From Stomoxys calcitrans (taxonomy: Eukaryota > Arthropoda > Insecta > Diptera > Muscidae), in contig NC_081555.1 in NCBI RefSeq assembly GCF_963082655.1, positions 18,105,437-18,169,436 of the forward strand: a DNA stretch of 64,000 nucleotides. The letters are read 5' to 3'. The notes beneath the pieces are model-generated. The model worked only from the letters and a program-made list of their open reading frames with translations, was not told where the DNA came from and did no database searches. The translations under genes were made by a program, and so were the position numbers. Each line of letters begins with the position of its first letter. Positions within the stretch are counted from its first letter, which is position 1. Shown here piece by piece: positions 9,200 to 20,592 of the stretch.

Positions 9200-10243
9200 T
9201 TATAACTGGTTTTTCCTTTTACGCCCAGGCCTTACGGTCAATACTGATTGCGGCAAAACGCCGCCCAACATTTTGCCAGCCTTACTGGCAGCCAACAGAC
9301 GTCTTTCATGAACTTTACGATGCTTCGTCAGATGATCGGAGCGGGCAAAGCATTTCGCACAAAAATCACATTTATAAGGTTTGACACCCGAATGGGAACG
9401 ACGATGTCGAGCCAGTTCATCGGATCGCGAGAAACGCCAGGTGCAATCGGACCAGGTACATATGTAGGGCTTCTCACCCATGTGACGGCGCAGATGAGCC
9501 TTAAGATGTGCTGGTTTTGCATAGATTTTGCCACAATCACCAAAATTACAGGGATAGGTTTTGTCATTTTCTTTGCTATGCTGCTCACCGCGGCAATGTT
9601 TGCTTTTGACAGGTGTTGCCGAGTAATCCGAGGACAATAGACCAGCAGGAGAACTTGGAGGGGTGGCAAAAAGTTTCAAATTTTCGGCACTTTCTTGAAG
9701 GAAATGATTACAGTTATCGTTGCACAGCGGTGTCTTTTCGGGCAGGAAATGTACTAGTTCTGGAATTTCTACAAAATTGTCCAGGAATTTTTCCTCCCAG
9801 TCACTTAAATCTTTATGGCCAGGGTAGCTTAGTAAGGATAATGGTGAGGGTGACGTTGGATGTGATGTGGCTGCATATAATCTGTCTTCGTAGTGCATAT
9901 CCAATGAATCACCACCATAATTGCTGCTGGTGTTTAATAAATAATCCAAACTGCATTGTATTTGTTTATCACTGATATCGGTTAAATTTTGAATTTCAAA
10001 ACTATTCTTACGATCCATTATAATCACATGTTCATGACTCTCAATGTAAAGACTGGCTTGGCAGTTCTCTTCATGTAATGCTGTGATATCCTTATCTTCG
10101 CTACCATATCCATAGTCATAGTCATCCAAAGGACTGGTGTAATATGGGTTTGCCTCCAGGCTATTGTCCCATTCCTCTGAGCTGTATTGGTCATTTAAAT
10201 CACAGAATAATTGTTGAAAACCTCCATCGGCGAAAAAGTCCAT
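9200..10243 (-). CDS. Klf15: Krueppel-like transcription factor, KLF15 type
   Basis: A 347-residue single-exon frame starting at the ATG at 10241-10243. The N-terminal two thirds are acidic and rich in Ser, Asn and Tyr, typical of an activation region. The C-terminus has three adjacent C2H2 fingers at about residues 230-312: CNFGDCGKIYAKPAHLKAHL, then CTWSDCTWRFSRSDELARH, then CDFCAKCFARSDHLTKH. The second linker reads HSGVKPYKC, which within the KLF/Sp family is the mark of KLF15 rather than the HTG linkers of other members. The fingers bind GC/GT boxes in nuclear DNA. A basic RPGRKRKNQL tail may be a nuclear localisation signal. In Drosophila the KLF15 ortholog is needed in nephrocytes; that role is only inferred here. 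The frame is intact and codon use looks ordinary. Confidence 0.88.
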   Translation of the reverse strand: MDFFADGGFQQLFCDLNDQYSSEEWDNSLEANPYYTSPLDDYDYGYGSEDKDITALHEENCQASLYIESHEHVIIMDRKNSFEIQNLTDISDKQIQCSLDYLLNTSSNYGGDSLDMHYEDRLYAATSHPTSPSPLSLLSYPGHKDLSDWEEKFLDNFVEIPELVHFLPEKTPLCNDNCNHFLQESAENLKLFATPPSSPAGLLSSDYSATPVKSKHCRGEQHSKENDKTYPCNFGDCGKIYAKPAHLKAHLRRHMGEKPYICTWSDCTWRFSRSDELARHRRSHSGVKPYKCDFCAKCFARSDHLTKHRKVHERRLLAASKAGKMLGGVLPQSVLTVRPGRKRKNQL

Positions 10244-10919
10244 GCTGATGATGATAATTAAGATGATGATGTTGTTGTGAGTACCGAAAACTAAATACGA
10301 ATGTAGGGATTACCCACAGATACGCGGCAATTTATTCGTTTTGTTTTTAGATTATTTTTGCTTGCCATCCAGAGTTTGAGGAAGACCATAAATGCGTTTC
10401 TGTTTTAATTTAAATATGCACTTTTTTCCCCTCGCACAAAAAAATTATCTTCTTTCTGAGAAATCCCAAATCATATCTTTCTCTTGTGTTTTTTGGTTTT
10501 GGTCCATTAAATGTTCTATTTTATTTTAGTATTTTTTTGTGAATTTCAAGTCAAGTGTAACACTTTCTATCAAAACGGCTGAATTCGAAATGTGTATGGT
10601 TATTTGATCTTTGGTATAATTATAACAAATATTTATAAAATATTTAACAAATTAATAATCAATCTGTCCGAAATACAATATGCGAACCGATCAATATGTG
10701 TGCGTGTATTAACATGTACTCATATTCCTACATACATAAATATGATGAGTACTACGACAATGTTCATTAATCTTCGTCCATGTGGAGATACAGTGGTCTG
10801 AGATAAAAAATTGAGCAGAATATTCTTGCGTGCCCAAAAAAAGAGATAGGAAAAGCCACATCATGAGAAAGATATGGATAAACTGAGGGTTTAATGGCAT
10901 AAAAGTGAGGGACAAAGTA
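10244..10919. promoter_or_regulatory. Upstream and probable 5' region of the KLF15-type gene
   Basis: Directly upstream on the minus strand is a run of 'gatgat/ttgttg' triplets (10244-10280), likely 5' untranslated. Further upstream are AT-rich stretches. I see no clear TATA box. The assignment rests on position alone. Confidence 0.3.
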
Positions 10920-11187
10920 TGACAGGGTACAAGAGCTGGGATGTGGATGACCACTATAAACAGTCTACTAAGGACCTAAGCCAAACCTAGCAGATTCAGT
11001 GTAGGTTAGGTTGAACAGAGGGTGCATATTTTAATTAGCCCCATGCTACTATGACAGGGTACAAGAGCTGGGATGTGGATGACCACTACAAACAGTCTAC
11101 TAAGGATCTAAGCCAAACCTAGCAAATTCAGTGTAAGTTAGGTTAGGTTGAACAGAGGGTGCAGATTTTAATTAGCCCCATGCTACT
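10920..11187. repeat. 132-bp tandem duplication, two copies
   Basis: The block beginning 'gacagggtacaagagctgg' at 10921 recurs at 11053, ending in 'tagccccatgctacta' both times. Copies are about 95 percent alike. The second half of each unit is the 3' tail of the retrotransposon that follows ('ggttgaacagagggtgca'). Confidence 0.85.
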
Positions 11188-12850
11188 ATGGACATACACC
11201 TAAGCCTGTAATCAGCTTGTTGTGCGCTCTAAAAACTATAAAGTAACCTCTAAAAAGAAAATTTTAATTTAGGAATTCGGTGCTACTTACAAAATCCTTA
11301 ATTGTTTTCAATACCACTACCCTAAGTTGGTTCATGACTGGCATTGTATCGCCACTTAAGTGCCGGTATCTGTTAGACGCGAAAGTCGGGCAATGACAAG
11401 GGAAATGCTCCAACGTCTTGTCATCTTCCCCGCATGTTCAATTGGCTTGCCCAAAAAGTAATGGCGGATTTTTCATAAAGTCGGCGTTGACATATTTTTT
11501 CACAGCTTGTGACTCTGTAATTGCATTCTTTCTTCTGTCAGTTATCAGCTGTTACTTTTAGCTTGCTTTAGAAAAAAGTGTAAAAAAGTATATTTGATTA
11601 AAGTTAATTCTAAGTTTTATTAAAAATGCATTTACTTTCTTTTAAAAAATCCGCAATTACTTTTTGGGCAACCCAATACATAAGCTATCAACTATATATA
11701 CCTATACTGACCTCCTTCTTACTTCCTTTCAGTAATAGCCCCGTCTTCTCTCTCTCTCTTCTCTGGATCTCCCAATAGGATTTTCGTCGTCCTACCGACC
11801 GTTTCGCTGTTCCACAATGTTGCATGCGCATTTGTCACCCACTCCCTTAACACGGACTGCGTCGACCCGAAAGGCTTCGGGTTAACATCTTTATTGACGG
11901 TCTTCAGTCCTCTGGCCTTCACCTTCAAATCGTCTACCCTTTCATTTCCCCTTACTCCGTTATGGCCCGGCACCCAAACGATGGGCAAAATCCGCATCCT
12001 CGGAGAAGGTGTTAATATCCTTCTTACAATGCAAGATTGTTCGTGACCTTACTGTCCTGGTTGTTATTATCCTTATGGCAATTTTACTTTCCGTAAAGAG
12101 ATGTTCACACTCGACGTCCTCGCGGTAGCACCACACCACTTCACGCATTCCGTGATCGCCCGGATCACCGCCTGCAGGACCGTATTAGGGTCAGGCAGTC
12201 TAAAACAGATCTCAGTCCCTGGGTTCTCAAGGTAGACCTCCCAGGCCAACTCTGTCCTCTAGCTTTGATCCATCCGTGGGTTGCAATACTAGGGTTCCGT
12301 CAATCCAAAATAGTCGATGCTTCGCACTCGACTTCAAGGTTCATCTCAGGTATTCGATCGGAAACCTCGTCCCTTCATTGCAGGTTTCCTATCGTCGACT
12401 TGATTATGACGCGATGATATGAGCATCTCCCATCCTTAATCTATTCTCCCATCGCCTTAAGTTTCATAGCCGCAGTGGCTGCCTCACACTTAATCTGTAT
12501 GTCCATGGGTCGGATATCTAGAATAGTCTCCGGTGCCCTAGTGGGTGTGGTCCTCATCGCTCCGCCTATGCCAAGAAAACATGTTCTCTGAACCTGTTGT
12601 ATGGTCCTTATGTTGTACTTTTTCTCCATAGCAGCCCACCAAACTACTGAGGCGTAAGTAAGTATTGGTCTAATCACGCTGCTGTGGAGCCTGTGGATTA
12701 TCCTCGGATTTAGGCCCCATTTCGAGCCTACGGCCCGTCTACATAGTGCCCAACATCTGTGAGCCGGTATTTCCTGTCCAAGATCACACCTAAATATAGT
12801 ATTTGACCTTGTCAGATATCGGAATCGTCTTATTGAGGAAACGTGATGCG
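11052..12850 (-). pseudogene. RNase H-bearing non-LTR remnant, 3' half, minus strand
   Basis: Reading on the minus strand, 12441-12677 gives the end of a reverse transcriptase (MIRPILTYASVVWWAAMEKK then QQVQRTCFLGIGGAMRTTP), and 11719-11997 gives RNase H (IVWVPGHNGVRGNERVDDL) and the following linker. The 3' end carries 'acctaacctaac'-type tails near 11140-11155. The domain upstream of the RT thumb is missing, so the copy is 5' truncated. A mariner MITE is nested at 11442-11676. A second copy of this family lies at 32085-32960 on the plus strand. Confidence 0.8.
11442..11676 (+). mobile_element. Mariner-derived MITE nested in a retrotransposon tail
   Basis: End-only mariner derivative, about 235 bp, starting 'ttggcttgcccaaaaagt' (one G to C change in the left end) and ending 'ttttgggcaacccaa' followed by TA. 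The left TA is mutated to CA. It splits the 3' region of the non-LTR remnant, so it is younger than that insertion. Confidence 0.88.
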
Positions 12851-12859
12851 TGATGCCAG

Positions 12860-13344
12860 TAGGGTGTACATTTATTTGTATATTTGGATTATTCGATTAA
12901 TTGTTTATTTGGAAATCTAGGCTCAACGATAAATCGAACGAGACCGAAAGAGGTTGTCGATTAATCGAAATTATATATTTCGAGTTATTTTTTGGGATCT
13001 TATGCTTTAAATATTTCTCATATCTGTATGTCGATTTTAATTGTAAAGATTCAAGTGGATCAGATTTATTTGATCTTTCTTTTTGAATTAAAGCAAAATA
13101 TTCTCATCCCAATCGAATGAAATTTTGGCCAGGTAGGAACTAATAATCGAAAAAATGCAGACAAATAAGGCAATTCATATGTTTTAAAACTTTTTTTTTA
13201 ACATCCAAACGCTTAATTGATTAACCGTCCTCCATTATTCGACTATTTGTTTATTTGAAAATGTGTAATTTTCAATTGTTTTGTTATTTGAAAGATCACG
13301 AATAATCGATTAATCGAATAACGATTAATTGATTGTACACCCTA
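12860..13344 (+). mobile_element. Complete hAT-like MITE, 485 bp
   Basis: Perfect 11-bp terminal inverted repeats 'tagggtgtaca' and 'tgtacacccta'. Flanking 8-mers 'gatgccag' (12852-12859) and 'gttgccag' (13345-13352) differ by one base and fit the hAT target pattern nTnnnnAn. The interior is AT-rich with 'attcgatta' words near both ends and encodes nothing credible. It sits at the join between the non-LTR remnant and the 129-bp array. Confidence 0.85.
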
Positions 13345-14646
13345 GTTGCCAGGCGCCCCATACTTCGATGGTCAATAAATTATTGCTGTTTGTGGGATGT
13401 TTTGGAGAAAATTGGTCCCGAAAGTGTATCAATTTCGTGCTCTACTCCCCATTACCTTTCATTTGAGCCCAACATTGACATGGTCGGTAAATTTGCCCAA
13501 CACTTAGCCCTGAAAATATATCAGCATAGTGCTCTATTCTCATATATTTATGGACCCTAAAAACTATCAATATCAAGCTCCATTCTCTTTAAGACCCTAC
13601 TTTGGGGTTGTTATGGGGGTGGGTCGTCCCCTAGGCAGTTTGTCCGGAATGTTAATATCAGATTTGTGGTCTACTACCAAATACCTTTCATTTGAGCCCC
13701 ATATTCTCATAGTCCGCAAACATTTCCGTTTTGAGGAGTGGGGCGACCACTCAGTGACATGGCCCTGAAAATATATCAGATTTGTGTTTCACTCTAAAAT
13801 GCCTCTTCCTCCCCATATTGCAATGGTCATAAAATACGCCCTTTTTGGGTGGTATTGGGGGGGGGGTGGTGTAGCGCCATAGATACTTTTCCCGAATATT
13901 GATATCATACTCGTTCTTTACTCCCAAAGATCTTTCATTTCAACCCCATATTGCTATGGTCGTATTTGTCCCCCTTAGAGGGTGTTTTTAGAGACGGGCG
14001 GCCCTCCAAACACTTGGTCCCACATTTGGATATCGCATTCGTATTCTCCACTCAAATACCTTTTATTTGAGCATATAGAGATGGTCAGTAAATAAGTCCT
14101 ATTTGGGGGGTATTTTGGGGAAGTGGTGGACCCCCAGAAACTTGGTCCCACATTTGGATGTCAGATTCGTATTCTACTCTCAAATACCTTTTATTTGAGT
14201 TCCATATTGCCATGGTTGGTAAATATGTCCGATTTAGGGGTGTTTTGGGGGTTGAGGTGGTCCTCCAAACACTTGGTCCGACAATTGGATATCAGATATG
14301 TTTTCTTATCTTAAATACCTTTCATCGTAGTGATTTTATATATATATATATATATATTTGTAGGTTTTGGGGTGGGCGTCTCCCCTAGGTACCCCATGCG
14401 GAATGGGGGTTTTTAGGTTACTTTAAGAGATCACGCAAATTAAATCGCACTGCCCATCTCCGACATCTGGCGTTTCTGAAAATTGGGGTAACGCGGATGG
14501 TCCCCCCCCCCTCTTCAGAAATCAAAAAATGTAGTACCTAATTTTACCACGGGATCATTATGCACCATTTGTGAAAATTTGAAGAAAATCGGTAAGGAAC
14601 AGACAAACAAACAAACTAAACACAAATTGATTTTTATATATATAAG
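13345..14646 (+). repeat. Non-coding element built of about 129-bp imperfect tandem modules
   Basis: The module includes 'acctttcatttgagcc', 'tattgccatggtcggta', a G-rich 'ggggtgttttggggg' and 'ttggtcccacatttgg'. Successive anchors at 14059, 14187 and 14318 lie 128-131 bp apart, with looser spacing to the left. The right end (14400-14646) is a unique segment closing in 'caaacaaacaaac' and 'tttttatatatataag'. Open frames crossing it are chance products of the repeat. No transposase; the class is unknown to me. Confidence 0.75.
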
Positions 14647-14649
14647 AAT

Positions 14650-14960
14650 TTTGTTTTATTTCATTTTATTTTATTTATTTTATTTTATTTTATTGTATTT
14701 TATTTTATATTATTTTATTTAATTTTATTTTATTTTATATTATTTTATTTTATTGTATTTTATTTTCTTTTATTTTATTATATTTTATTTTATTTTATTT
14801 TATTTTATTTTATTTTATTTTATTTTATTTTATTTTATTTTATTTTATCTTATTTTATTTTATTTTATTTTATTTTATTTTATTTTATTTTATTGTATTT
14901 TATTTTATTTTATTTTATTTTATTTTATTTTATTTTATTTAATTTTATTTTAAATTTTAT
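14650..14960. repeat. (TTTTA)n pentanucleotide microsatellite, about 310 bp
   Basis: Near-pure 'ttttattttatttta' runs with occasional changes. It begins where the preceding element ends in a 'tatatata' stretch, so the microsatellite may have grown from its tail. The long plus-strand open frame here (repeating Phe-Tyr-Ile-Leu) is an artefact. Confidence 0.97.
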
Positions 14961-15299
14961 TTTAAATTTTTTCATTTTAATATATTATTTTATTGAGATC
15001 CCATTGCATGATATTTTATATAAATTGTTTATATATTTTTAATTTATATATTTTTTTAATTTTATTTAATTTTAATTTATATTATTTTATTTATATTTTA
15101 TTTAATTTTTAAATTATTTTTTTTTGTTTTTCATTTTTATTTTTTCAAATTAGTTTATTTTTGTTTTTAATTAATAATTTTTGTTTTATTATTTCAATTA
15201 ATTTTGTTTTTAATAATTTCTCTAAATTTTATTACATATTTTCCTGCATTTTATTTTACTTAATTCTTTGTTATTGTATTTGTATTTAAATGTTCTTCC
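14961..15299. other. Extremely AT-rich spacer
   Basis: Degenerate continuation of T/A-rich sequence. No gene seen. Confidence 0.6.
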
Positions 15300-15367
15300 A
15301 TAAGCCCTTTTAGCATTTCAGACCACTGTAATTCATCACAAATCAAAAAGTCCAAATAGACACATAC

Positions 15368-15606
15368 CGTTGATCGGTCACAAAGGATCCCAAGGGACCA
15401 ATTTTGAATGTATAGATGTGAGATTCGTCGGACGGAAAACGTTCAAGATACGATGATGATTTTTTTTCTACCGAGTCCGCACACAGCATATCCGTTGCTA
15501 ATGACATGGTCAATGTGTTAGTTCGTTCGTTTTCATAAAGCAACGTCATTAAAATGCGAGCATTGTAGTATCGATCGTTTGCCAAACGGACGACAAGATC
15601 GCTCAT
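15368..15606 (-). CDS. Candidate first exon of an unrecognised protein
   Basis: An ATG at 15604-15606, in the context 'aacgaATGa', opens a frame of about 79 residues beginning MSDLVVRLANDRYYNARIL and containing DESHIYTFKIGPLGSFVTDQ. It runs into a good donor, GTATGTG, at 15367 downward. The composition is balanced and unlike the low-complexity sequence around it, which is why I list it. I do not recognise the family. A possible acceptor 42 bases on (TTACAG) gives an intron shorter than usual and a quick stop, so no continuation can be supported. It could be a true first exon with distant partners, a relic, or chance. Confidence 0.3.
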
Positions 15607-16520
15607 TCGTTAAACGATGCTGTTGATATGCCGTTTGTTGGTGTTAATTGCTTGTTGGTTTTTTGGGTTTTACGGTGTGAGATCTGTATGTCTGTCTATT
15701 TGTCTGCCTGCGACATGATCGTTCACCATATTACCATATGCCATGTGGCTTTTCGAGAGAGTACCATCAGTATCAAGTACCATACCGTAACAGGCGCTCA
15801 TCGCTCATTGTCCGAGTTGCATGTGTGTCGCCAGAATAATGTACGCTTTGGGTATTACCGTGCAACTTTGCAACTTTAGTGGCTTGCGGTTTGTGCAAAC
15901 TGCGCCTAAATATGGGCTCACGGACAATCTGTACTGGGAAGAATACCTTGAAATTTATTTATGATAAGAGTTAGAACAAAAATCCATACATAGGCTTTAC
16001 AATGCTTTCAGAACAAAGTGAAATGGATGAATTTCATAATATGACCATTTAGGAGCGCATTGGTTATCATGACTGCCTATGGCTTTAAAAACATCGATTA
16101 TAAATGGTCCAAATTGGTTCAAAGAGCATGTCTGCCTGCTTATAAACTTGTCATAGTAAGCTGAGGTACCAATCCTACAACCAAGCTAAAGCTTTCGCCT
16201 TTCGCGTAACCCATAGGCTCCTACAGCTTTATTGTTGTTCATCTGGTTTTCTTATATTTCATCCTCAGTCTGGTTGGCGGTATACAACCAATACTGTCGT
16301 TAGAGATTATCTGAGAGGTAACATCATCAACAGAAGCGCAGAAATCGAGGTACCTGAAAATTTATCCTACGTTCGACTAGTGGAACGCATATTCTGTAAT
16401 GGCCACATAAAGGAATTAAAGTAACAACGTCATCGCTATTATGAGTTTAAATAGCTCATCTGGCAATGCATCGACTAGTGAAGGTTTAATTTTTTTTAGC
16501 CTGGGTTATTTATATTTCTA
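15607..16520. other. Intergenic, nothing recognised
   Basis: Upstream of the candidate exon. It contains GT- and TCTG-rich stretches near 15680-15710 but no recognisable gene. Confidence 0.4.
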
Positions 16521-16539
16521 ACTTATTGTGACTGAGCGG

Positions 16540-18290
16540 TGTACATTTAATTCTGTCGTTGGGGATTTTTGTTTTGAGATGACGCAATCATCCCTATGTA
16601 TCTGTCTGCCCGCCAGCGGGAGAGGATTCCCCCTGCGGAAATCCTCATATTCAAAAGCCCATCGTCATGTGTGCGACCTTACATTGCAGTGGCAGGTCAG
16701 AACGCTCACCAACAATCCAAGGTCACGCTCTCCCAGCTCAAGAAAAATCGACGTCTTCGTTCCGGAGAGCAGGGTCTTAGCAACTTAGCAGTCTCCAACG
16801 CCAGCCTGTGACTAGTCAACGCATTCGCCATTGTAGGAATCCACTATTCCTAACAGCCATCCGCGATCCAAACCTGGCCAGCTCGTCTGCAGCTTCGTTT
16901 CTTGCCACCCCTTGATGACCCAGAACCCAGCACAATCTGGCAACTGTCGCAAACCGTCGGAGACGCTTCTTGCATCTCCCGACAAGTCTCGACTTAACGT
17001 GACTCGCAGTCAGGGCCTTCAGCACCGCCTGACTGTTGAGATAATCGCCGCTCTTGATTCAGGATCACTTCCAAGGCCCTGAAGAACGCAAAATAGTCAG
17101 CCTGAAAGACATTGCAGCCGTCCAGAAGTCTATGTGACTTCCTAATTCCCAGGAGTTCAACAAAAACCTCTATCCTGGTACTGGAATGGCCCCCTCCAAG
17201 GGAAGACAACCTTTTGGTCGCCTTCGAAGAAAGATCCATCCGGCAAATATTCCGTCGTATCGCAAAGCCACGTAGACGAACCACGCCAGCGGCCTTCCGC
17301 AGAGCCAAGGAATGCCGATATCCAAAGAGCGCCATGTTCCTGAGTTCCTCAGTCTGAGGACCGCCTTCAACGCTGCGCACTCCCGTATAAGTCTCAAATC
17401 AAGTATAGCATTTAGTGCTGCTATTGGCGCACCCCTCCGCCGCAATTTACTGTACCTTCTCCACGTAGACCCACCTTTCGAGAGGTGAGGTGAGGATCGG
17501 CCGAATCGCAGCAGTGAACATTTAGTGAACCGTACTTGGCTTACGTCCTAAACTCATCCTGAGCATCCCATTGATATCCAAGAGCCACATGAGGGGGGAT
17601 AACCCCCTTCCCTTCATTTTCCGCTGCGTGTCCTATTGGTCACAATTGTCCTTACCGAGCCTCCAGCCCGTGATGCATTGATAATTCTGCTCTTAAGCAT
17701 TGCATCAATCTAGTTCACGAGATGAGGGAAGACTCTCATATCAATCAGAGAACGACGAATGAACCCCAACTTCGGACAGCCGCTAATGTGAAGTCGCCTG
17801 TCCCCAAGTCACCCTGTACAAAACCCACTACGTCGTGGAGGGCGCAATCAATTGACCGACTCTTGGCGTGGGCATTCTGGCCGCTGCTTATCAACGGTGG
17901 GAGTCTATCAAGTGTCTTCAAGACGAAAGATTGATTGGCCTGAAGTCTTTGGGCCGGGAGTGGCTCGGTTTTTCGGCCTTGGGCCGGCACGCATCGTCAC
18001 AACGCCAAGCAAAACACAAGCACTAAATATCCTTACCAGAAACCGCATTCCATGGGGTCCTGCTTTCTGCAGCATGGCAGGCGATTTACCATCGGTTTCT
18101 AGGGCTCAAACGATTTATTCGCCCAGAATCTCCTCTCCTCCGCTATCATTCCATCTACAATATATGAGGGACATCCGTAACGTCATAGGTCAACGTTCCT
18201 TTGGTCACATCTGAGCACCCCGAAAAGTGCATTATAGCCAGGAGTTCGGTTCGAGAGCTTCGGGACTAGACTCCGTTCAAGATCCGTCAT
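16540..18290 (-). pseudogene. Third type of non-LTR remnant (RT to RNase H), heavily broken
   Basis: Minus-strand fragments from high to low coordinates: an RT piece with FVLKTLDRLPPLISSGQ and AKSRSIDCALHDVVGFVQG (about 17800-17945); the RT end with MRRRGAPIAALNAILDLRLI (about 17385-17445); and RNase H with HSSTRIEVFVELLGIRKS, CNVFQADYFAFFRALEV (about 17060-17180) and CWVLGHQGVARNEAADELA (about 16870-16935). Several frameshifts separate them. The base composition is more GC-rich than its neighbours. It matches neither of the other RNase H families here at the word level, so it is a separate lineage of the R1/LOA/I group. Its 5' side meets the 3' end of the first Kunitz gene. Confidence 0.75.
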
Positions 18291-18309
18291 CTCTCATTTG
18301 TTTTCCAAT

Positions 18310-18623
18310 TTAATTGGACTTTTTGTTACACTTTTCCTCACAATCTCTGCGAGAGTAGAAAATATTTGCCGTAGCACCACATCCACCATAAATGAAACGG
18401 TAACATCTGCTGCCGGTAAAGGTCCATGCTGGAATATAAGCTAAGCACCTTCCCGGTTGGGATGGTGGCTGAAGACATGCCGCTATATGCAAGAATTGAG
18501 AGAATAATAAAAATGATTTTTGTTTTCAAATTCATAAGGACAATTTGTCAACTTACGCGATTGGGCATATGTTGAGGCAATTAGTCCTACAACAATTGTT
18601 ACGGCCAAGAGTAAAATTTTCAT
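18310..18623 (-). CDS. Secreted single-domain Kunitz (BPTI) protease inhibitor, copy 1
   Basis: Two exons, complement of 18310-18482 and 18557-18623, with a 74-bp GT/AG intron (18483-18556) in phase 1. The spliced frame is 79 residues. The first 21 or so (MKILLLAVTIVVGLIASTYA) are a signal peptide. The mature part is one Kunitz domain with six cysteines, including RCYRFIYGGCG and RDCEEKC. The reactive loop reads PGRCLAYIPAW, with the residue after the second cysteine (P1' side) leucine rather than the usual Ala/Lys surroundings, so the target protease cannot be guessed. Such proteins act outside the cell on serine proteases, for example in haemolymph, seminal fluid or saliva. The gene is a likely paralog of 23273-23595: same strand, same intron position and same size. 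A TATA-like box lies upstream. Confidence 0.88.
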
Positions 18624-18683
18624 TTTATATGTTAATGGATTCGAGTACAAGATTATAATGTTAAGCTTGCTCAAAACTAAGGG

Positions 18684-18691
18684 TTTTTATA
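18684..18691 (-). promoter_or_regulatory. TATA box of Kunitz copy 1
   Basis: TATAAAAA on the minus strand about 61 bases before the ATG, leaving room for a start site about 30 bases on and a short leader. Confidence 0.55.
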
Positions 18692-18934
18692 CATAAAGTC
18701 AATCACTTAGGGGCAGTCGAGAATATTTTTAAATTTTTTTTGAATCATGCAGAAAGTGTTTATTTCAACGGAAGTACATGCTTGGTTAACGTTAAATTTG
18801 ATTGCAATATTTTACCACACTATTATTGGGGATGTGTGCAATTTCTATATTTAATCACTTGAGTACAATTATTTTTATTAAACGAAAATAAAAATTGATT
18901 TTTCTATGCTTTAAGCCTTACCTTTATTTTTATA

Positions 18935-19945
18935 CCCTATATCACCACTGTGGTATCGATCGGCTTAGAATCACTTCCTGATTCGATTTAACTATGTCCG
19001 TCGGTCTGTCCATGTATTCTTGTTACAGGTCGCATTTTTTTGTCCGATTGTCATTAAATTTGGCACAAGTTTTTTTTTTTAAACCAAGGGCGCTATTGAT
19101 TTTGAGCGAAATTGGTTCAGATTTAGATAAAGCTCCCATGTATATCTTTCATCCGATATGGATTTTTAAGCCTCAATTTTGGTCCGATCTTTAGAAAAGT
19201 TGGCATGGAGTGTTTTATTCGACGTCCTCATATGTGTGCAAAATTTCGTCAAAACTGGCCCAGATTTAGATAAAGCTCCCATATAAAACTTTCATCCGAT
19301 ATGGAATTTTATGGCTGTAGCAGCCACAATTGTTGTACGATCTTTAGAAAAATTTGCTTTCTTCTTGTTTTCTTCAAAGTCTCAATACGAGTTCAATTTC
19401 ATAAAAATCGGTTCAGATTAAGACATAACTCCCATATATATCTCTTTTATCCAATATGGAGTTTTAAGGCTGTAGCAGCCACAATTTTGGTCGGATCTTT
19501 ATTTAGCATGAGACATTTTATTTGACGTTCCAATACTTGCCCAAATGTTTATTAAAATCGGTCCTGATTAAGGTATAGCTCCCATATATGTATATTTCAA
19601 TCGAAATGGACTTCTAAGGCATAAGAAAACACGATTTTGGTCACATCTCTACAACATTGGGCTTGAGATATCCTATTTGACGTCCCAGTATGTGTGCAAA
19701 ATTTTATCAAAATTGGCACAGGTTTAGATATAACTCCCATGTAATCTTTAAACCGATATGGCCTTTTAAGGATGTGGAAATCCAAATTTTATGTCCCATC
19801 GTAAGAAAATCTTACAAGGTTCTAATCGATATTTCAATAGGTATCCAAATTAAAGTTTGACCAGGTTTGGATATTAGTTCTATATGTTAAAATACTACGT
19901 ACAGAAGGTGGTGTAGGTTATTATATAGTCGGTTCTGCCTGAATT
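18935..19945 (+). repeat. Non-coding modular element, 'tataccctatatcaccactg' type
   Basis: Starts 'tttttataccctatatcacc' and ends near 'gaaggtggtgtaggttatta', giving inverted ends. The interior repeats 'ataaaactcccatatatatc'-like and 'ccgatatggacttttaagg'-like modules 4-5 times with a spacing of about 150-170 bp. 'gtccgtcggtctgtcc' near the left end is also present in the other modular elements. No coding capacity. Confidence 0.7.
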
Positions 19946-19984
19946 TTGCCTTGCCTTACTGGTTTATGAATAATTTTAATCACA

Positions 19985-20446
19985 AAATTCTGTTTCCCAA
20001 GGAAAAGGGTACTTAAACTGCCGTTTCTTAAGGAAAAGGGTATTAAAACTATCGTTTTCCACGGAAATGGGTACTAAAACTACCATTTCCCAAGAAAAAG
20101 GGTACTTAAACTGCCGTTTCTTAAGGAAAAGGGTACGAAAACTACCGTTTCCCAAGGAAAAGGGTACTAAAACTACAGTTTCCCAAGGAAAAGGGTACTA
20201 AAACTATCGTTTCTCAAAGACAGCGGTACTAAAACTAACCATTCACAAGGAAAAGGGTACTAAAATTACCGTTACCCAATGAAAAGGGTACTAAAACCAC
20301 CGTTTCTCAAGAAAAAGGGTACTAAAGCTACCGTTTCCCAAGAAAGGGGTCTTAAAATTACACTTTTCCAAGGTAGACAGTACTAAAACTACCGTTTCCT
20401 AAGGAAAATGGTACTAAAACTAACTTCTCCCAAGGAAAAGGGTATA
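19985..20446. repeat. 31-bp palindromic minisatellite, left part
   Basis: Tandem units like 'cccaaggaaaagggtactaa' plus 'aactaccgttt', 31 bp each, about 15 imperfect copies. Each unit contains complementary arms (ACCGTTTCC/GGAAAAGGGT or TACCCTT/AAGGGTA) that can fold. Units here are more diverged than in the right part. The array is interrupted on the right by two SINE copies and unrelated sequence. Confidence 0.9.
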
Positions 20447-20592
20447 GTTACATGGCAAAGTACCTCACAAATGTTGCCAGCATTAGAAGGGGAAAACCAG
20501 AGCTGAAAATGTTTTCTGATGGTCTCGCTAGGATTCAGCGTCATAGGCGGACACGCTAACCTCTGCGCTACTGGGGCCTCCTTCCTCTACAG
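20447..20592 (-). mobile_element. tRNA-derived SINE, 5' part
   Basis: On the minus strand it starts with a tRNA-like head (A box near 'tagcgcagaggttagc', then 'ccgcctatgacgctgaatcc') and continues into the 'tcagaaaacattttcag' body. It stops after 'ttgtgaggtactttgcc', so the 3' half is absent. The B box is damaged. Confidence 0.75.

Noticed and set aside
9248..9975. Open frames on the plus strand and in another minus frame
   Set aside because: They are shadows of the zinc-finger gene, whose frame has the clear C2H2 pattern.
12901..13086. Open frame of 61 codons
   Set aside because: It lies wholly inside the hAT-like MITE and has no transposase features.
14753..14953. Plus-strand open frame with repeating Phe-Tyr-Ile-Leu
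   Set aside because: It is the translation of the (TTTTA)n microsatellite.
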